NCBI GenBank assembly: GCA_030146905.1
Contig: JASLAV010000401.1
Location: 1 to 5,468 of the forward strand
DNA: 5,468 nucleotides
Direction of reading: 5' to 3'
Source of the DNA: Lentzea sp.
Lineage (GTDB): Bacteria; Actinomycetota; Actinomycetes; Mycobacteriales; Pseudonocardiaceae
The position numbers and the translations under genes are program-made. Under the pieces are notes generated by a model. It saw nothing but the letters and a program-made list of their open reading frames with translations. It did not search any database and had not been told where the DNA came from. Below, piece after piece: positions 1-5,468 of the stretch; the first letter of the stretch is position 1; each line of letters opens with the position of its first letter.

Positions 1-819
1 GTGCGCGTCGTAGTAGGCGTCGATGGTCCCGACGTCGCGCCAGTACCCGCGGTCCCGGTCGGTGGCACCGGGCACCTCGTTGTCCTGGAAGTCGTAGACG
101 TGCGCCTTCCCGCGGTCAACCAGCATGGGGATGATGTCGCCACCCATGTCGTGGTCGGAGTCGGGGTTCAGCGCGTCACCGCGGAGCGCGTCCAGCAGGG
201 CCTCGGTCGTGAAGACGTAGTTGCCCATCGAGGCGAACGTGACGTCCGGGTCGTCCGGCACGTGCGGCGGCTCGGACGGCTTCTCCAGGAACCGGGTGAT
301 CTTTCCCGAAGCGTCGCTGTCGATGCAGCCGAACGCCTTGGCCTCGTTGCGCGGCACGCGGATGCCGGCGACGGTCACGGCCGCGCCCGACTCGACGTGC
401 TGCGAGATCATCTGGCCAGGGTCCATCCGGTACACGTGGTCGGCACCGAAGATCACCACGTGGTCGGGCCTCTCGTCGTGGACGAGGTTCAGCGACTGGA
501 AGATCGCGTCGGCGGAGCCCGTGTACCAGCGCGGGCCCAGGCGTTGCTGGGCCGGGACCGGCGTCACGTACTGACCGAGCACATTGGACAGGCGCCACGT
601 CGTCGAGATGTGGCGGTCCAGCGAGTGCGACTTGTACTGCGTCAGCACGCAAAGCTTGGTGAGCCCGGCGTTGACCAGGTTCGACAGCACGAAGTCGACC
701 AGCCGGTAGTTGCCCCCGAAGGGCACAGCCGGTTTCGCGCGGTCGGCTGTCAGTGGCCACAGGCGCTTGCCCTCACCACCGGCGAGCACAATTCCGAGAA
801 CGTGCGGCTGCCCCTTCAC
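1..819 (-). CDS. glgC: Glucose-1-phosphate adenylyltransferase (ADP-glucose pyrophosphorylase), 3' end beyond window
   Basis: This cytoplasmic enzyme makes ADP-glucose and pyrophosphate from ATP and glucose-1-phosphate, the activated sugar for glycogen and maltose-1-phosphate synthesis. The 273 visible residues cover the nucleotidyltransferase domain. They include the nucleotide-binding loop LAGGEGKRL (residues 12-20), [11 protein letters not shown] (26-36), the PAQQR segment (89-93), GADHVYRMD (125-133, whose Asp127 matches the catalytic Asp142 of E. coli GlgC), FLEKP (177-181, whose Lys180 matches the glucose-1-phosphate-binding Lys195) and YWRDVGT (259-265). The family is about 400-430 residues, so roughly 130 C-terminal residues, including the left-handed beta-helix domain, lie outside the window. 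The GTG start (819-817) gives an N-terminus like the mycobacterial protein ([19 protein letters not shown]). The nearby ATG at 824-822 is out of frame and stops at once. It is divergent from glgA, as in Mycobacterium tuberculosis (Rv1213/Rv1212c). The family assignment is secure. Confidence 0.97.
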   Translation of the reverse strand, partial: MKGQPHVLGIVLAGGEGKRLWPLTADRAKPAVPFGGNYRLVDFVLSNLVNAGLTKLCVLTQYKSHSLDRHISTTWRLSNVLGQYVTPVPAQQRLGPRWYTGSADAIFQSLNLVHDERPDHVVIFGADHVYRMDPGQMISQHVESGAAVTVAGIRVPRNEAKAFGCIDSDASGKITRFLEKPSEPPHVPDDPDVTFASMGNYVFTTEALLDALRGDALNPDSDHDMGGDIIPMLVDRGKAHVYDFQDNEVPGATDRDRGYWRDVGTIDAYYDAH

Positions 820-827
820 AGCATGTG

Positions 828-833
828 ACCCTA
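828..833 (-). promoter_or_regulatory. Candidate -10 element of glgC (TAGGGT)
   Basis: TAGGGT on the minus strand fits the actinobacterial TANNNT -10 pattern. Eight bases separate it from the GTG start at 819, so a transcript starting here would have a leader of zero to two bases. The alternative is that AGGG (832-829) is a Shine-Dalgarno core nine bases before the start. The sequence alone cannot decide. No good -35 match is seen. Confidence 0.4.
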
Positions 834-895
834 TCCGTGCGATCGTTCTCGAACCAGACGCAAACCGGTTCGTCCCACCGGGCACCACTGTGATC

Positions 896-901
896 TACGG
901 T
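896..901 (+). promoter_or_regulatory. Candidate -10 element of glgA (TACGGT), leaderless arrangement
   Basis: TACGGT fits TANNNT and is followed by exactly six bases (902-907) before the GTG start at 908. This is the usual distance from a -10 element to the transcription start, so the mRNA could begin at the start codon itself. GGTGGG (899-904) is the only Shine-Dalgarno-like stretch and lies only three bases from the start, too close to work well. The -35 region is not convincing. Confidence 0.45.
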
Positions 902-907
902 GGGCAC

Positions 908-2059
908 GTGCGAGTTGCGCTCTTGACCCGGGAGTACCCGCCGGAGGTTTACGGCGGCGCTGGCGTGCACGTGGGATTCCTCGTGCCTCATCTCCGCGAG
1001 CTCGTGGACGTCGACGTGCACTGCTTCGGTGCGCCTAGATCGGATGCCACGGCCCACAACCCGCCGCACAGCCTGGAGCAGGCGAACGCGGCGCTGACGA
1101 CCCTCGCGGTCGACCTCGAAATGGCCGCGGCGGTGTCCACCGCGAACCTCGTCCACTCGCACACCTGGTACGCCAACATGGGCGGTCACCTGGCCAAACT
1201 CCTCCACGACGTCCCGCACGTGGTGACGGCGCACTCGCTGGAGCCGCGCCGGCCGTGGAAGGCGGAGCAGCTCGGCGGCGGGTACCGGATCTCGTCGTGG
1301 GCCGAGCGGACCGCGTACGAACACGCGGACGCGGTCATCGCCGTGAGCGAGGGCATGCGGGCCGACGTGCTCGACGCCTACCCCGCGCTCGACCCGGCGA
1401 AGGTCCACGTGGTGCGCAACGGGATCGACTCCGCGGCGTACCGGCCCGTGACGGAGACGGACGCGCTCACCTCCCGCGGCATCGATCCGGAGAAGCCGAT
1501 CGTGGCGTTCGTGGGCAGGATCACGCGCCAGAAGGGCGTCGGCCACCTCGTCGCCGCCGCGCACCACATCGACCCGGAAGCCCAGATCGTGCTGTGCGCC
1601 GGAGCGCCGGACACCCCCGAGATCGCCGAGGAGACCCGGCAGGCGGTCAGCGAGCTCTCCGAGGCGCGGCCGGGCGTGTTCTGGATCCAGAAGATGCTGC
1701 AGCCCGCCGAGGTGAGGCAGATCCTCTGCCACGCCACGGTGTTCGTCTGCCCGTCGGTCTACGAGCCGCTCGGCATCGTGAACCTGGAGGCGATGGCGTG
1801 CGGCACGGCCGTCGTCGCGAGTGACGTCGGCGGCATCCCCGAGGTCGTCGTGCACGGCGAGACGGGTCTTCTCGTCCACTACGACGAGCACGACCTGTCG
1901 ACTTATCGGCTCCAGCTCGCCGATTCGATCAACGAGTTGATCACAGACCCCGACCGGGCACGCCGCTTCGGCGCAGCCGGGCGCACACGGGCTGAGCAGG
2001 ACTTCTCGTGGTCCACGATGGCCGCGCAGACCGTCGAGGTGTACAACGGTGTGATTTGA
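908..2059 (+). CDS. glgA: GT4-family ADP-glucose glucosyltransferase: glycogen synthase GlgA / maltose-1-phosphate synthase GlgM
   Basis: This retaining GT4 glycosyltransferase transfers glucose from ADP-glucose. Genes of this actinobacterial type were named glycogen synthase. The M. tuberculosis relative (Rv1212c, GlgM) was later shown to make maltose-1-phosphate from ADP-glucose and glucose-1-phosphate, feeding the GlgE pathway. The 383-residue length fits that short type and not the roughly 480-residue GT5 GlgA of E. coli. Visible motifs are the N-terminal loop YGGAGVH (15-21), HSHTWY (83-88), TAHSLEP (107-113), NGID (171-174), FVGRITRQKG (201-210, with Arg204 and Lys209 in the usual phosphate-binding positions) and the E-x7-E signature in YEPLGIVNLE (285-294, Glu286 and Glu294). 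The GTG start gives MRVALLTREYPPEVYGGAGVH, which lines up with the mycobacterial N-terminus. The frame is open back to 710, but that stretch lies over glgC. Substrate choice (glycogen or glucose-1-phosphate) is inferred from family. Confidence 0.95.
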   Translation: MRVALLTREYPPEVYGGAGVHVGFLVPHLRELVDVDVHCFGAPRSDATAHNPPHSLEQANAALTTLAVDLEMAAAVSTANLVHSHTWYANMGGHLAKLLHDVPHVVTAHSLEPRRPWKAEQLGGGYRISSWAERTAYEHADAVIAVSEGMRADVLDAYPALDPAKVHVVRNGIDSAAYRPVTETDALTSRGIDPEKPIVAFVGRITRQKGVGHLVAAAHHIDPEAQIVLCAGAPDTPEIAEETRQAVSELSEARPGVFWIQKMLQPAEVRQILCHATVFVCPSVYEPLGIVNLEAMACGTAVVASDVGGIPEVVVHGETGLLVHYDEHDLSTYRLQLADSINELITDPDRARRFGAAGRTRAEQDFSWSTMAAQTVEVYNGVI

Positions 2060-2061
2060 GC

Positions 2062-2091
2062 CACACTCGATCAGGGCAACCCTGAGGTGTG
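2062..2091 (+). terminator. Hairpin after glgA, probable transcription terminator
   Basis: Starting two bases after the glgA stop codon, TCAGGG (2071-2076) and CCCTGA (2080-2085) form a perfect 6-bp stem with a CAA loop. It is extended by an outer stem of CACAC (2062-2066) with GTGTG (2087-2091), with a few unpaired bases between. No T-run follows, which is common for terminators in GC-rich actinobacteria. Its position at the end of glgA and before a gene with its own leader supports the call. Confidence 0.6.
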
Positions 2092-2150
2092 AACGCCGCC
2101 TTTAACCAGTAGTGACGTTGTCGATCCATCTGGTGAGGGGCGCGAGGGCT

Positions 2151-3551
2151 GTGCGCAGTGCGGTGCTTGGTCTGACGGTCCTCCTCGCGGTGACTGGATG
2201 CGCCACAGCTCCCACAGCGAAGCCGGCGGCCGTGCAGCTCACCGTCGAGGGCCTGAAGCTCTCCGACGCCTCCGACCTGCAGGCGCAGGCGGAGTCGCAG
2301 CTCGCCTACACGCTGGAGTACGGCTACGTGGCGCGAGCCGGTGCCGCCGCGGTCAGCTGCTGGTTCGCCAAGACGGGTGTCGAGTCCGAGGTGGACAAGC
2401 GCCTGTGGTGCGGGCCGGTCCAGGTCCCCGGCACCGGTGCCGGCACCGACTGGGTGCCCGTGCCGCTGAAGGAAGTCACCAAGAACGGTGACGAGGTCCG
2501 TTACGAAGTGCAGTCGCCGCAGGTGCCGGAGAAGGGCAACCGCAGCACGCCGACCGGGAGGCTCGTGCGCACCGACGGCAAGGAGTTCGACCCGTCGAAG
2601 CAGCAGGACCTGACCGCCGGTCGCGACTTCCTCGCCGTGCTGCCCGACGACGGCAAGCGCACGAACTCCGACCTCGGTCTCGGCAACCTCGACGTGAAGC
2701 TGCGCGACGACCTGCTCTCCACCTCCGTCACCGGCTGGGCGAACCCGGACATCTGGTACACCGCCGACGGCACGGTCCGCGCCGAGACCGGGTCACGGCT
2801 GCGCGTCGTGCGGATGAAGGTCGAGAAGCTCAACGAGACGGACAGCGGTTTCCACCGCACGAACTGGCAGGGTTTCGCCCCGCAGCCGTCCGAGCTCGCG
2901 CTGGAGGTGCCCGGCAAGCGCCACGTGCTGCCCGCCGACCGCCTGCCGGCCAACGGCTCGGTCTTCGTCGTCTACACCGTGCCGGACCCGCAGGAGGGCG
3001 CGGAGGTGCTCGCGCTCGGCACCCTGGGCGCCAAGTCGCTGGAGCAGCGCGCCGAGCTCCCGTCCGGCAAGCGCACCGACAACGCGCCGCACGTGCTGCA
3101 GCGCGCCGCCGGTCCCGCCCACTTCACCGAGCCGACCCAGAAGATCCGCTTCGGCGACCGCGAGCTCGGCATGAAGATCACCGGGCTCAAGCTCGGCCGC
3201 CAGCGCCCGATCAAGCTCGGCGAGAGCCAGTACGACGTCGCCACGATCTCCGCGCCCGACAAGGCGCTGCTGGAGGTGCGGCTCGAGGCGACCGGCAACC
3301 TGCCGGACACCGCCGGCGGCAGCCTCACCAAGGACCTGATCACCGTCACGCTGCCGGACGGCTCCACCGCCCGGCAGGTGGGCGCCCGCTACGACGGCGG
3401 CCCGTTGCCGTTCGCGATCGTCGTGGAGGTCCCCGCTGACACCCGCTCGGTCTCGGTCGGTCTGGTCGAGGGCACGCCGGAGCTGCCGCGCCTGGGCAGG
3501 ACGCCGATCTCCCCCGTGGACTCCCGGCTGAACCTGTCGCTGGAGTTCTGA
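2151..3551 (+). CDS. Secreted lipoprotein of unknown function
   Basis: The function is not recognised. The N-terminus VRSAVLGLTVLLAVTGC is a short lipoprotein signal peptide with a VTGC lipobox. The cysteine (codon 2199-2201) would be lipidated and anchor the protein outside the membrane. An Ala/Pro/Thr linker follows. The body (about 450 residues) has no membrane helix and alternates short hydrophobic strands with turns, suggesting beta-sandwich modules. Three segments begin alike: VQLTVEGLKL, LRVVRMKVEKL and LGMKITGLKL (residues 28, 217 and 339 from this start). Cys70 and Cys87 (SCWF, LWCGP) are the only cysteines after the lipobox and could form a disulfide. Start choice: GTG 2151 has GAGGGG (2135-2140) and GAGGG (2144-2148) upstream. 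In-frame GTG codons at 2133 and 2112 lack a ribosome-binding site. They would add 6 or 13 residues, and the 2133 start would give a more basic n-region. The gene follows the glgA terminator, so it is probably transcribed separately. Confidence 0.85.
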   Translation: MRSAVLGLTVLLAVTGCATAPTAKPAAVQLTVEGLKLSDASDLQAQAESQLAYTLEYGYVARAGAAAVSCWFAKTGVESEVDKRLWCGPVQVPGTGAGTDWVPVPLKEVTKNGDEVRYEVQSPQVPEKGNRSTPTGRLVRTDGKEFDPSKQQDLTAGRDFLAVLPDDGKRTNSDLGLGNLDVKLRDDLLSTSVTGWANPDIWYTADGTVRAETGSRLRVVRMKVEKLNETDSGFHRTNWQGFAPQPSELALEVPGKRHVLPADRLPANGSVFVVYTVPDPQEGAEVLALGTLGAKSLEQRAELPSGKRTDNAPHVLQRAAGPAHFTEPTQKIRFGDRELGMKITGLKLGRQRPIKLGESQYDVATISAPDKALLEVRLEATGNLPDTAGGSLTKDLITVTLPDGSTARQVGARYDGGPLPFAIVVEVPADTRSVSVGLVEGTPELPRLGRTPISPVDSRLNLSLEF

Positions 3552-4669
3552 GCCCGCTCCCGCGCGACCCTCGCCCTGGAGTTCTGCGCGAGCATGGCCG
3601 CGAGGGCCAGCCAGCCGAGGACCACCAGCACCAGCCCGCCCCAGCCCCACTCCTCGTACGAGGTGCTGCCGGACGTGCCGCCGATGCTGCTGCCCACGTA
3701 GAACCCGCAGAGGTACAGCCCGGACGCGTGACCGCGGGCGTGTTCCGGCGCCCGTGCGCCGACCCAGCCGCTGGCGGTGGTGTGCGCCGCGAAGAACCCG
3801 GCGGTGACGACCGCGAGCCCGAGCGGCACCCACAGCAGGCTCGACAGGGCGCCGAGGGCCAGCACGCCGATGCACATCAGCAGCACGCGCCCGCGTCCGT
3901 ACCGGTCGGCGAGCCTTCCAGCGAACGCCGCCGACGTGCTGCCGAAGCCGTAGAACAGGAACACCAGCGTCTCCAGCCACACCGGACCGGTGAGCTGGAA
4001 GCCCGCGACGTTGTAGAACGAGATGAACGCGCCCACCAGCAGCACGGCCACCGCGTACAGGCAGAGCAGGACCGGGTCCGTCAACGCCGCCTTCAACCCG
4101 CGTGGCGCCCGCTTCGTCCCGCTCTGCGCCTTGGGCAGGAGGAACACCACCGCCAGCGCCGCGACCAGCCCGAACGCGCCGGCGAGCAGCACCGATCCGC
4201 GCCAGCCCAGCCAGTCGGCGGTCATGCCGGTGACGAGCCGCCCCACCATGCCGCCCAGGCTGTTGCCGGCGATCATCGCGCCCGTCGCGGCGCCGAGCCG
4301 CCGGTTGTCGAGCTCGTCGGCGAGGTAGGCCATCGACGCCGCGGGCACCCCGGCCGCCGCGACGCCCTGCAGCACGCGCAGCAGCAGGAACACCTCGTAG
4401 TTCGGGGCGAACGGCAGCACGAGCCCGAGCAGCGCCGCCACCAGCACGCTGACCACGATCACCGGCCGGCGCCCGACCCGTTCGGACAGCATCGCGATCG
4501 GCACGACCACCACCGCCAGCGCGAGCGTCGCCGCCGAGAGCGCCAGCGACGCACCGCTCGGCCCCAGCCCGTACTCCTCGGCGATCTGCGGCATCACGGG
4601 CTGCGGCGTGTAGAGCAACGCGAAGCACGCGAACCCCGAAGCGGCGATGGACGCGGTCAACCTGTTCAC
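3389..4669 (-). CDS. MFS transporter, YnfM-like efflux family
   Basis: This is a 12-helix major facilitator superfamily protein, probably a proton-driven exporter of an unknown small molecule. Helices fall at roughly residues 5-22, 42-60, 69-88, 91-112, 127-148, 156-178, 199-221, 232-250, 260-278, 281-299, 313-332 and 344-361. Motif A occurs in the loop between helices 2 and 3 (LSERVGRRPVI, 61-71) and again between helices 8 and 9 (GRLADRYGRGRVL, 251-263). GNSLGGMVGRL (135-145), AGFFAAHTTASGWVG (290-304) and GLYLCGFYVGSSIGG (317-331) are very similar to E. coli YnfM. The GTG start at 4669 gives a normal short N-terminus. A 6-8-base discriminator from a TANNNT -10 fits that start, while no good ribosome-binding site is seen. 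The frame stays open to TAG at 3389-3391, giving 426 residues. The last 60 or so form a hydrophilic tail antisense to the lipoprotein gene, so the family-related part ends near residue 364. Confidence 0.9.
   Translation of the reverse strand: MNRLTASIAASGFACFALLYTPQPVMPQIAEEYGLGPSGASLALSAATLALAVVVVPIAMLSERVGRRPVIVVSVLVAALLGLVLPFAPNYEVFLLLRVLQGVAAAGVPAASMAYLADELDNRRLGAATGAMIAGNSLGGMVGRLVTGMTADWLGWRGSVLLAGAFGLVAALAVVFLLPKAQSGTKRAPRGLKAALTDPVLLCLYAVAVLLVGAFISFYNVAGFQLTGPVWLETLVFLFYGFGSTSAAFAGRLADRYGRGRVLLMCIGVLALGALSSLLWVPLGLAVVTAGFFAAHTTASGWVGARAPEHARGHASGLYLCGFYVGSSIGGTSGSTSYEEWGWGGLVLVVLGWLALAAMLAQNSRARVARERAQNSSDRFSRESTGEIGVLPRRGSSGVPSTRPTETERVSAGTSTTIANGNGPPS
3540..3586. repeat. Short direct repeat (11 bp, 36-bp period) at the convergent gene ends
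   Basis: CTGGAGTTCTG occurs at 3540-3550 and again at 3576-3586. The first copy contains the last codons and stop of the lipoprotein gene (Leu-Glu-Phe-stop). The 36-bp period is a multiple of three, so on the minus strand both copies are read in the exporter frame as AQNS (residues 361-364 and 373-376). It may be the remains of a small local duplication. Flanking bases match only partly. Confidence 0.6.
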
Positions 4670-4703
4670 TTCATCGACGCTAAGCCATACGTCCAATACG
4701 GAA
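4670..4703. promoter_or_regulatory. 34-bp divergent control region between the exporter and LysR regulator genes
   Basis: Both promoters must lie in or overlap this short gap. It holds a direct repeat ATACG (4687-4691 and 4696-4700). An imperfect inverted repeat flanks it, CACTTCAT (4667-4674) against ATGAGTG (4704-4710), with each arm containing one start codon. A perfect 10-bp palindrome GAATCGATTC lies just inside the regulator gene at 4712-4721. LysR-type proteins usually bind dyads with a T-N11-A core in such gaps. Which of these is the binding site cannot be decided from sequence. Confidence 0.5.
4677..4682 (-). promoter_or_regulatory. Candidate -10 element of the exporter gene (TAGCGT)
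   Basis: TAGCGT on the minus strand fits TANNNT and lies seven bases before the GTG start at 4669, so the exporter mRNA could be leaderless. No Shine-Dalgarno sequence at normal spacing is visible. The -35 region would fall around 4699-4706, over the start codon of the divergent regulator gene, where the match to TTGACA is poor. Confidence 0.4.
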
Positions 4704-5468
4704 ATGAGTGAGAATCGATTCGTGGATGAATTGGAACTGGCGCCGAAGCTGGCGGTGCTGAAAGCGCTTGCCGCCGACGAGCACGTCACCCGCGTCGCGG
4801 AACGCGTCGGGCTCCCCCAGCCCACGGTCAGCCGCTGGCTCGCCGAGCTGGGTGAGCAGCTCGGCGCGCCGGTCATCGTGAAGAGCGGCAGGCGGGTCCG
4901 CCTCACCCGCGCCGGCCGCCTGCTGGCCGAGGCCGCGACCCGGTCGCTGGCCGCGCTGGAACCGGGCCTGCGCGAGGTCGAGGAGGAGCTCGACCCCGAG
5001 AAGGGCCGTGTCGTGCTGGGGTTCCTGCACATGCTCGGCCGGTCCGTGGTGCCGGAGCTGGTCCGCGGGTTCCGCGCCGAGCACCCGCACGTGCGGTTCG
5101 GGCTGGTCCAGAACGCCCGGTACACCGTGGTCGACAAGCTGCTGCAGGGCGAGATCGACCTCGCACTGGTCGCGCCGCCGCCGGACGAGCCGGAGGTGGA
5201 GTCGGTGGTCATCTTCGAGCAGGAGCTGTTCGTCGTCGCCCCGGTCTCGCACCCGCTGGCCTCACGCGAGGTCGTCCGGCTCACCGACCTCGTCGACGAG
5301 GACCTCATCCTGCTGGAGCACGGTTACGGCCTGAGGCAGATCACCGACGACATGTTCGCGAAAGCCGGTCTCACCCCGCGCATCGCGTTCGAGAGCCAGG
5401 AGATCGAGACCGTGCGCGGCCTGGTGGCGGCCGGGCTCGGCGTCGCGATCCTCACGCACGCCGAGTTC
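4704..5468 (+). CDS. LysR-family transcriptional regulator, 3' end beyond window
   Basis: This is a DNA-binding regulator, probably of the divergent exporter gene and of itself. The 255 visible residues show an N-terminal winged helix-turn-helix (about 12-70) with VTRVAERVGLPQPTVSRWLAELGE (28-51) as the HTH, and a wing ending in RRVRLTRAG (63-71). A linker helix follows (72-97). The type 2 periplasmic-binding-like effector domain begins at GRVVLGFL (101-108) and continues through VVPELVRGFRAEHP (115-128), GEIDLALVAPP (149-159) and GLVAAGLGVAIL (239-250). Family members are about 290-300 residues, so some 40 are missing. The ATG at 4704 is chosen as the first start giving a full HTH. Its upstream Shine-Dalgarno is weak. 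GTG at 4722 is an alternative. The same gene order, a LysR gene divergent from a YnfM-like exporter, is known for E. coli ynfL-ynfM. The effector is unknown. Confidence 0.93.
   Translation, partial: MSENRFVDELELAPKLAVLKALAADEHVTRVAERVGLPQPTVSRWLAELGEQLGAPVIVKSGRRVRLTRAGRLLAEAATRSLAALEPGLREVEEELDPEKGRVVLGFLHMLGRSVVPELVRGFRAEHPHVRFGLVQNARYTVVDKLLQGEIDLALVAPPPDEPEVESVVIFEQELFVVAPVSHPLASREVVRLTDLVDEDLILLEHGYGLRQITDDMFAKAGLTPRIAFESQEIETVRGLVAAGLGVAILTHAEF

Larger units (their letters stand above)
820..907. promoter_or_regulatory. Divergent glgC/glgA promoter region with two inverted repeats
   Basis: This 88-bp gap must hold the promoters for both glycogen genes. Two inverted repeats are visible. 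CGAACC (850-855) pairs with GGTTCG (867-872), and the second arm overlaps the 8-bp palindrome AACCGGTT (863-870). CCCACCG (874-880) pairs with CGGTGGG (898-904), and its right arm covers the end of the glgA -10 candidate. GGGCAC also occurs as a direct repeat at 880-885 and 902-907, spaced 22 bp or about two helical turns. These could be operator sites, since regulator binding there would affect both promoters. No regulator motif is recognised, and short GC-rich repeats can arise by chance. Confidence 0.6.

Noticed and set aside
822..824. ATG as an alternative glgC start
   Set aside because: On the minus strand it reads ATG CTG TGA and stops immediately. It is out of frame with glgC.
1..828. 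Long open frame on the plus strand opposite glgC
   Set aside because: It is the antisense of a secure glgC. Its Val/Arg-rich, low-complexity translation is typical of a GC-rich shadow frame.
710..907. Upstream extension of the glgA frame
   Set aside because: It would overlap the start of glgC. The translation has no resemblance to GlgA, and homologues begin at the MRVALLTREYPP segment.
773..1891. Long minus-strand open frame opposite glgA
   Set aside because: The translation is dominated by Arg, Val, Asp and His with no recognisable domain. It is a codon-bias shadow of glgA.
2428..2443. Perfect 16-bp palindrome CCGGCACCGGTGCCGG
   Set aside because: It lies inside the lipoprotein gene and encodes a Gly/Thr/Ala linker. 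In GC-rich coding DNA such palindromes arise from Gly-Thr-Gly codons, and there is no other sign of a regulatory site.
3568..3606. Possible hairpin CCCTCGC/GCGAGGG as a terminator for the convergent genes
   Set aside because: The 25-base loop and lack of a T-run make it weak, and it lies within the exporter frame. I see no convincing terminator between the convergent genes.
2793..4628. 611-codon minus-strand open frame covering the lipoprotein and exporter genes
   Set aside because: It reads the exporter region in a neighbouring frame, giving Ala/Gly/Arg-rich low-complexity sequence. The true exporter frame shows MFS motifs.
4670..5308. Upstream extension of the exporter frame through the regulator gene
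   Set aside because: This part is Ser/Arg/Thr-rich antisense of the LysR coding region and precedes the first MFS helix. The GTG at 4669 gives a normal MFS N-terminus.

Overview
The window is very GC-rich. Most codons end in G or C, four of the five gene starts chosen here are GTG, and the deduced GlgC and GlgA proteins closely match mycobacterial and other actinobacterial homologues. This suggests a high-GC actinobacterium. An order such as Pseudonocardiales is a guess that the sequence cannot settle. There are no RNA genes, insertion sequences, CRISPR arrays or other signs of mobility. It looks like ordinary chromosome.

Left part (1-2091): a divergent alpha-glucan pair. glgC (minus strand, 3' end cut by the window edge) encodes ADP-glucose pyrophosphorylase. 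glgA (plus strand, 908-2059) encodes the short GT4-type ADP-glucose-dependent glucosyltransferase, whose mycobacterial relative is also called GlgM (maltose-1-phosphate synthase). GlgC makes the ADP-glucose that GlgA/GlgM consumes. The 88-bp gap between them carries face-to-face TANNNT -10 candidates placed so that both transcripts could start at or next to their GTG codons, together with two inverted repeats. A hairpin directly after the glgA stop is a likely terminator.

Middle (2151-3551): one gene for a secreted lipoprotein of unknown function. It has a clear signal peptide and lipobox, and its body looks like two or three beta-rich modules. Nothing visible links it functionally to the glycogen genes.

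Right part (3389-5468): a second divergent pair, an MFS exporter (minus strand) and a LysR-type regulator (plus strand, 3' end cut off). The exporter resembles E. coli YnfM, which also sits beside a divergent LysR gene (ynfL), so the regulator probably controls the exporter. The gap between their starts is only 34 bp. The exporter reading frame continues about 60 residues past its last membrane helix and overlaps the convergent lipoprotein gene by 163 bp.

I found no clearly new multi-gene system. The points most worth a second look are the promoter architecture of the two divergent pairs, the convergent overlap with its in-frame duplication, and the uncharacterised lipoprotein.
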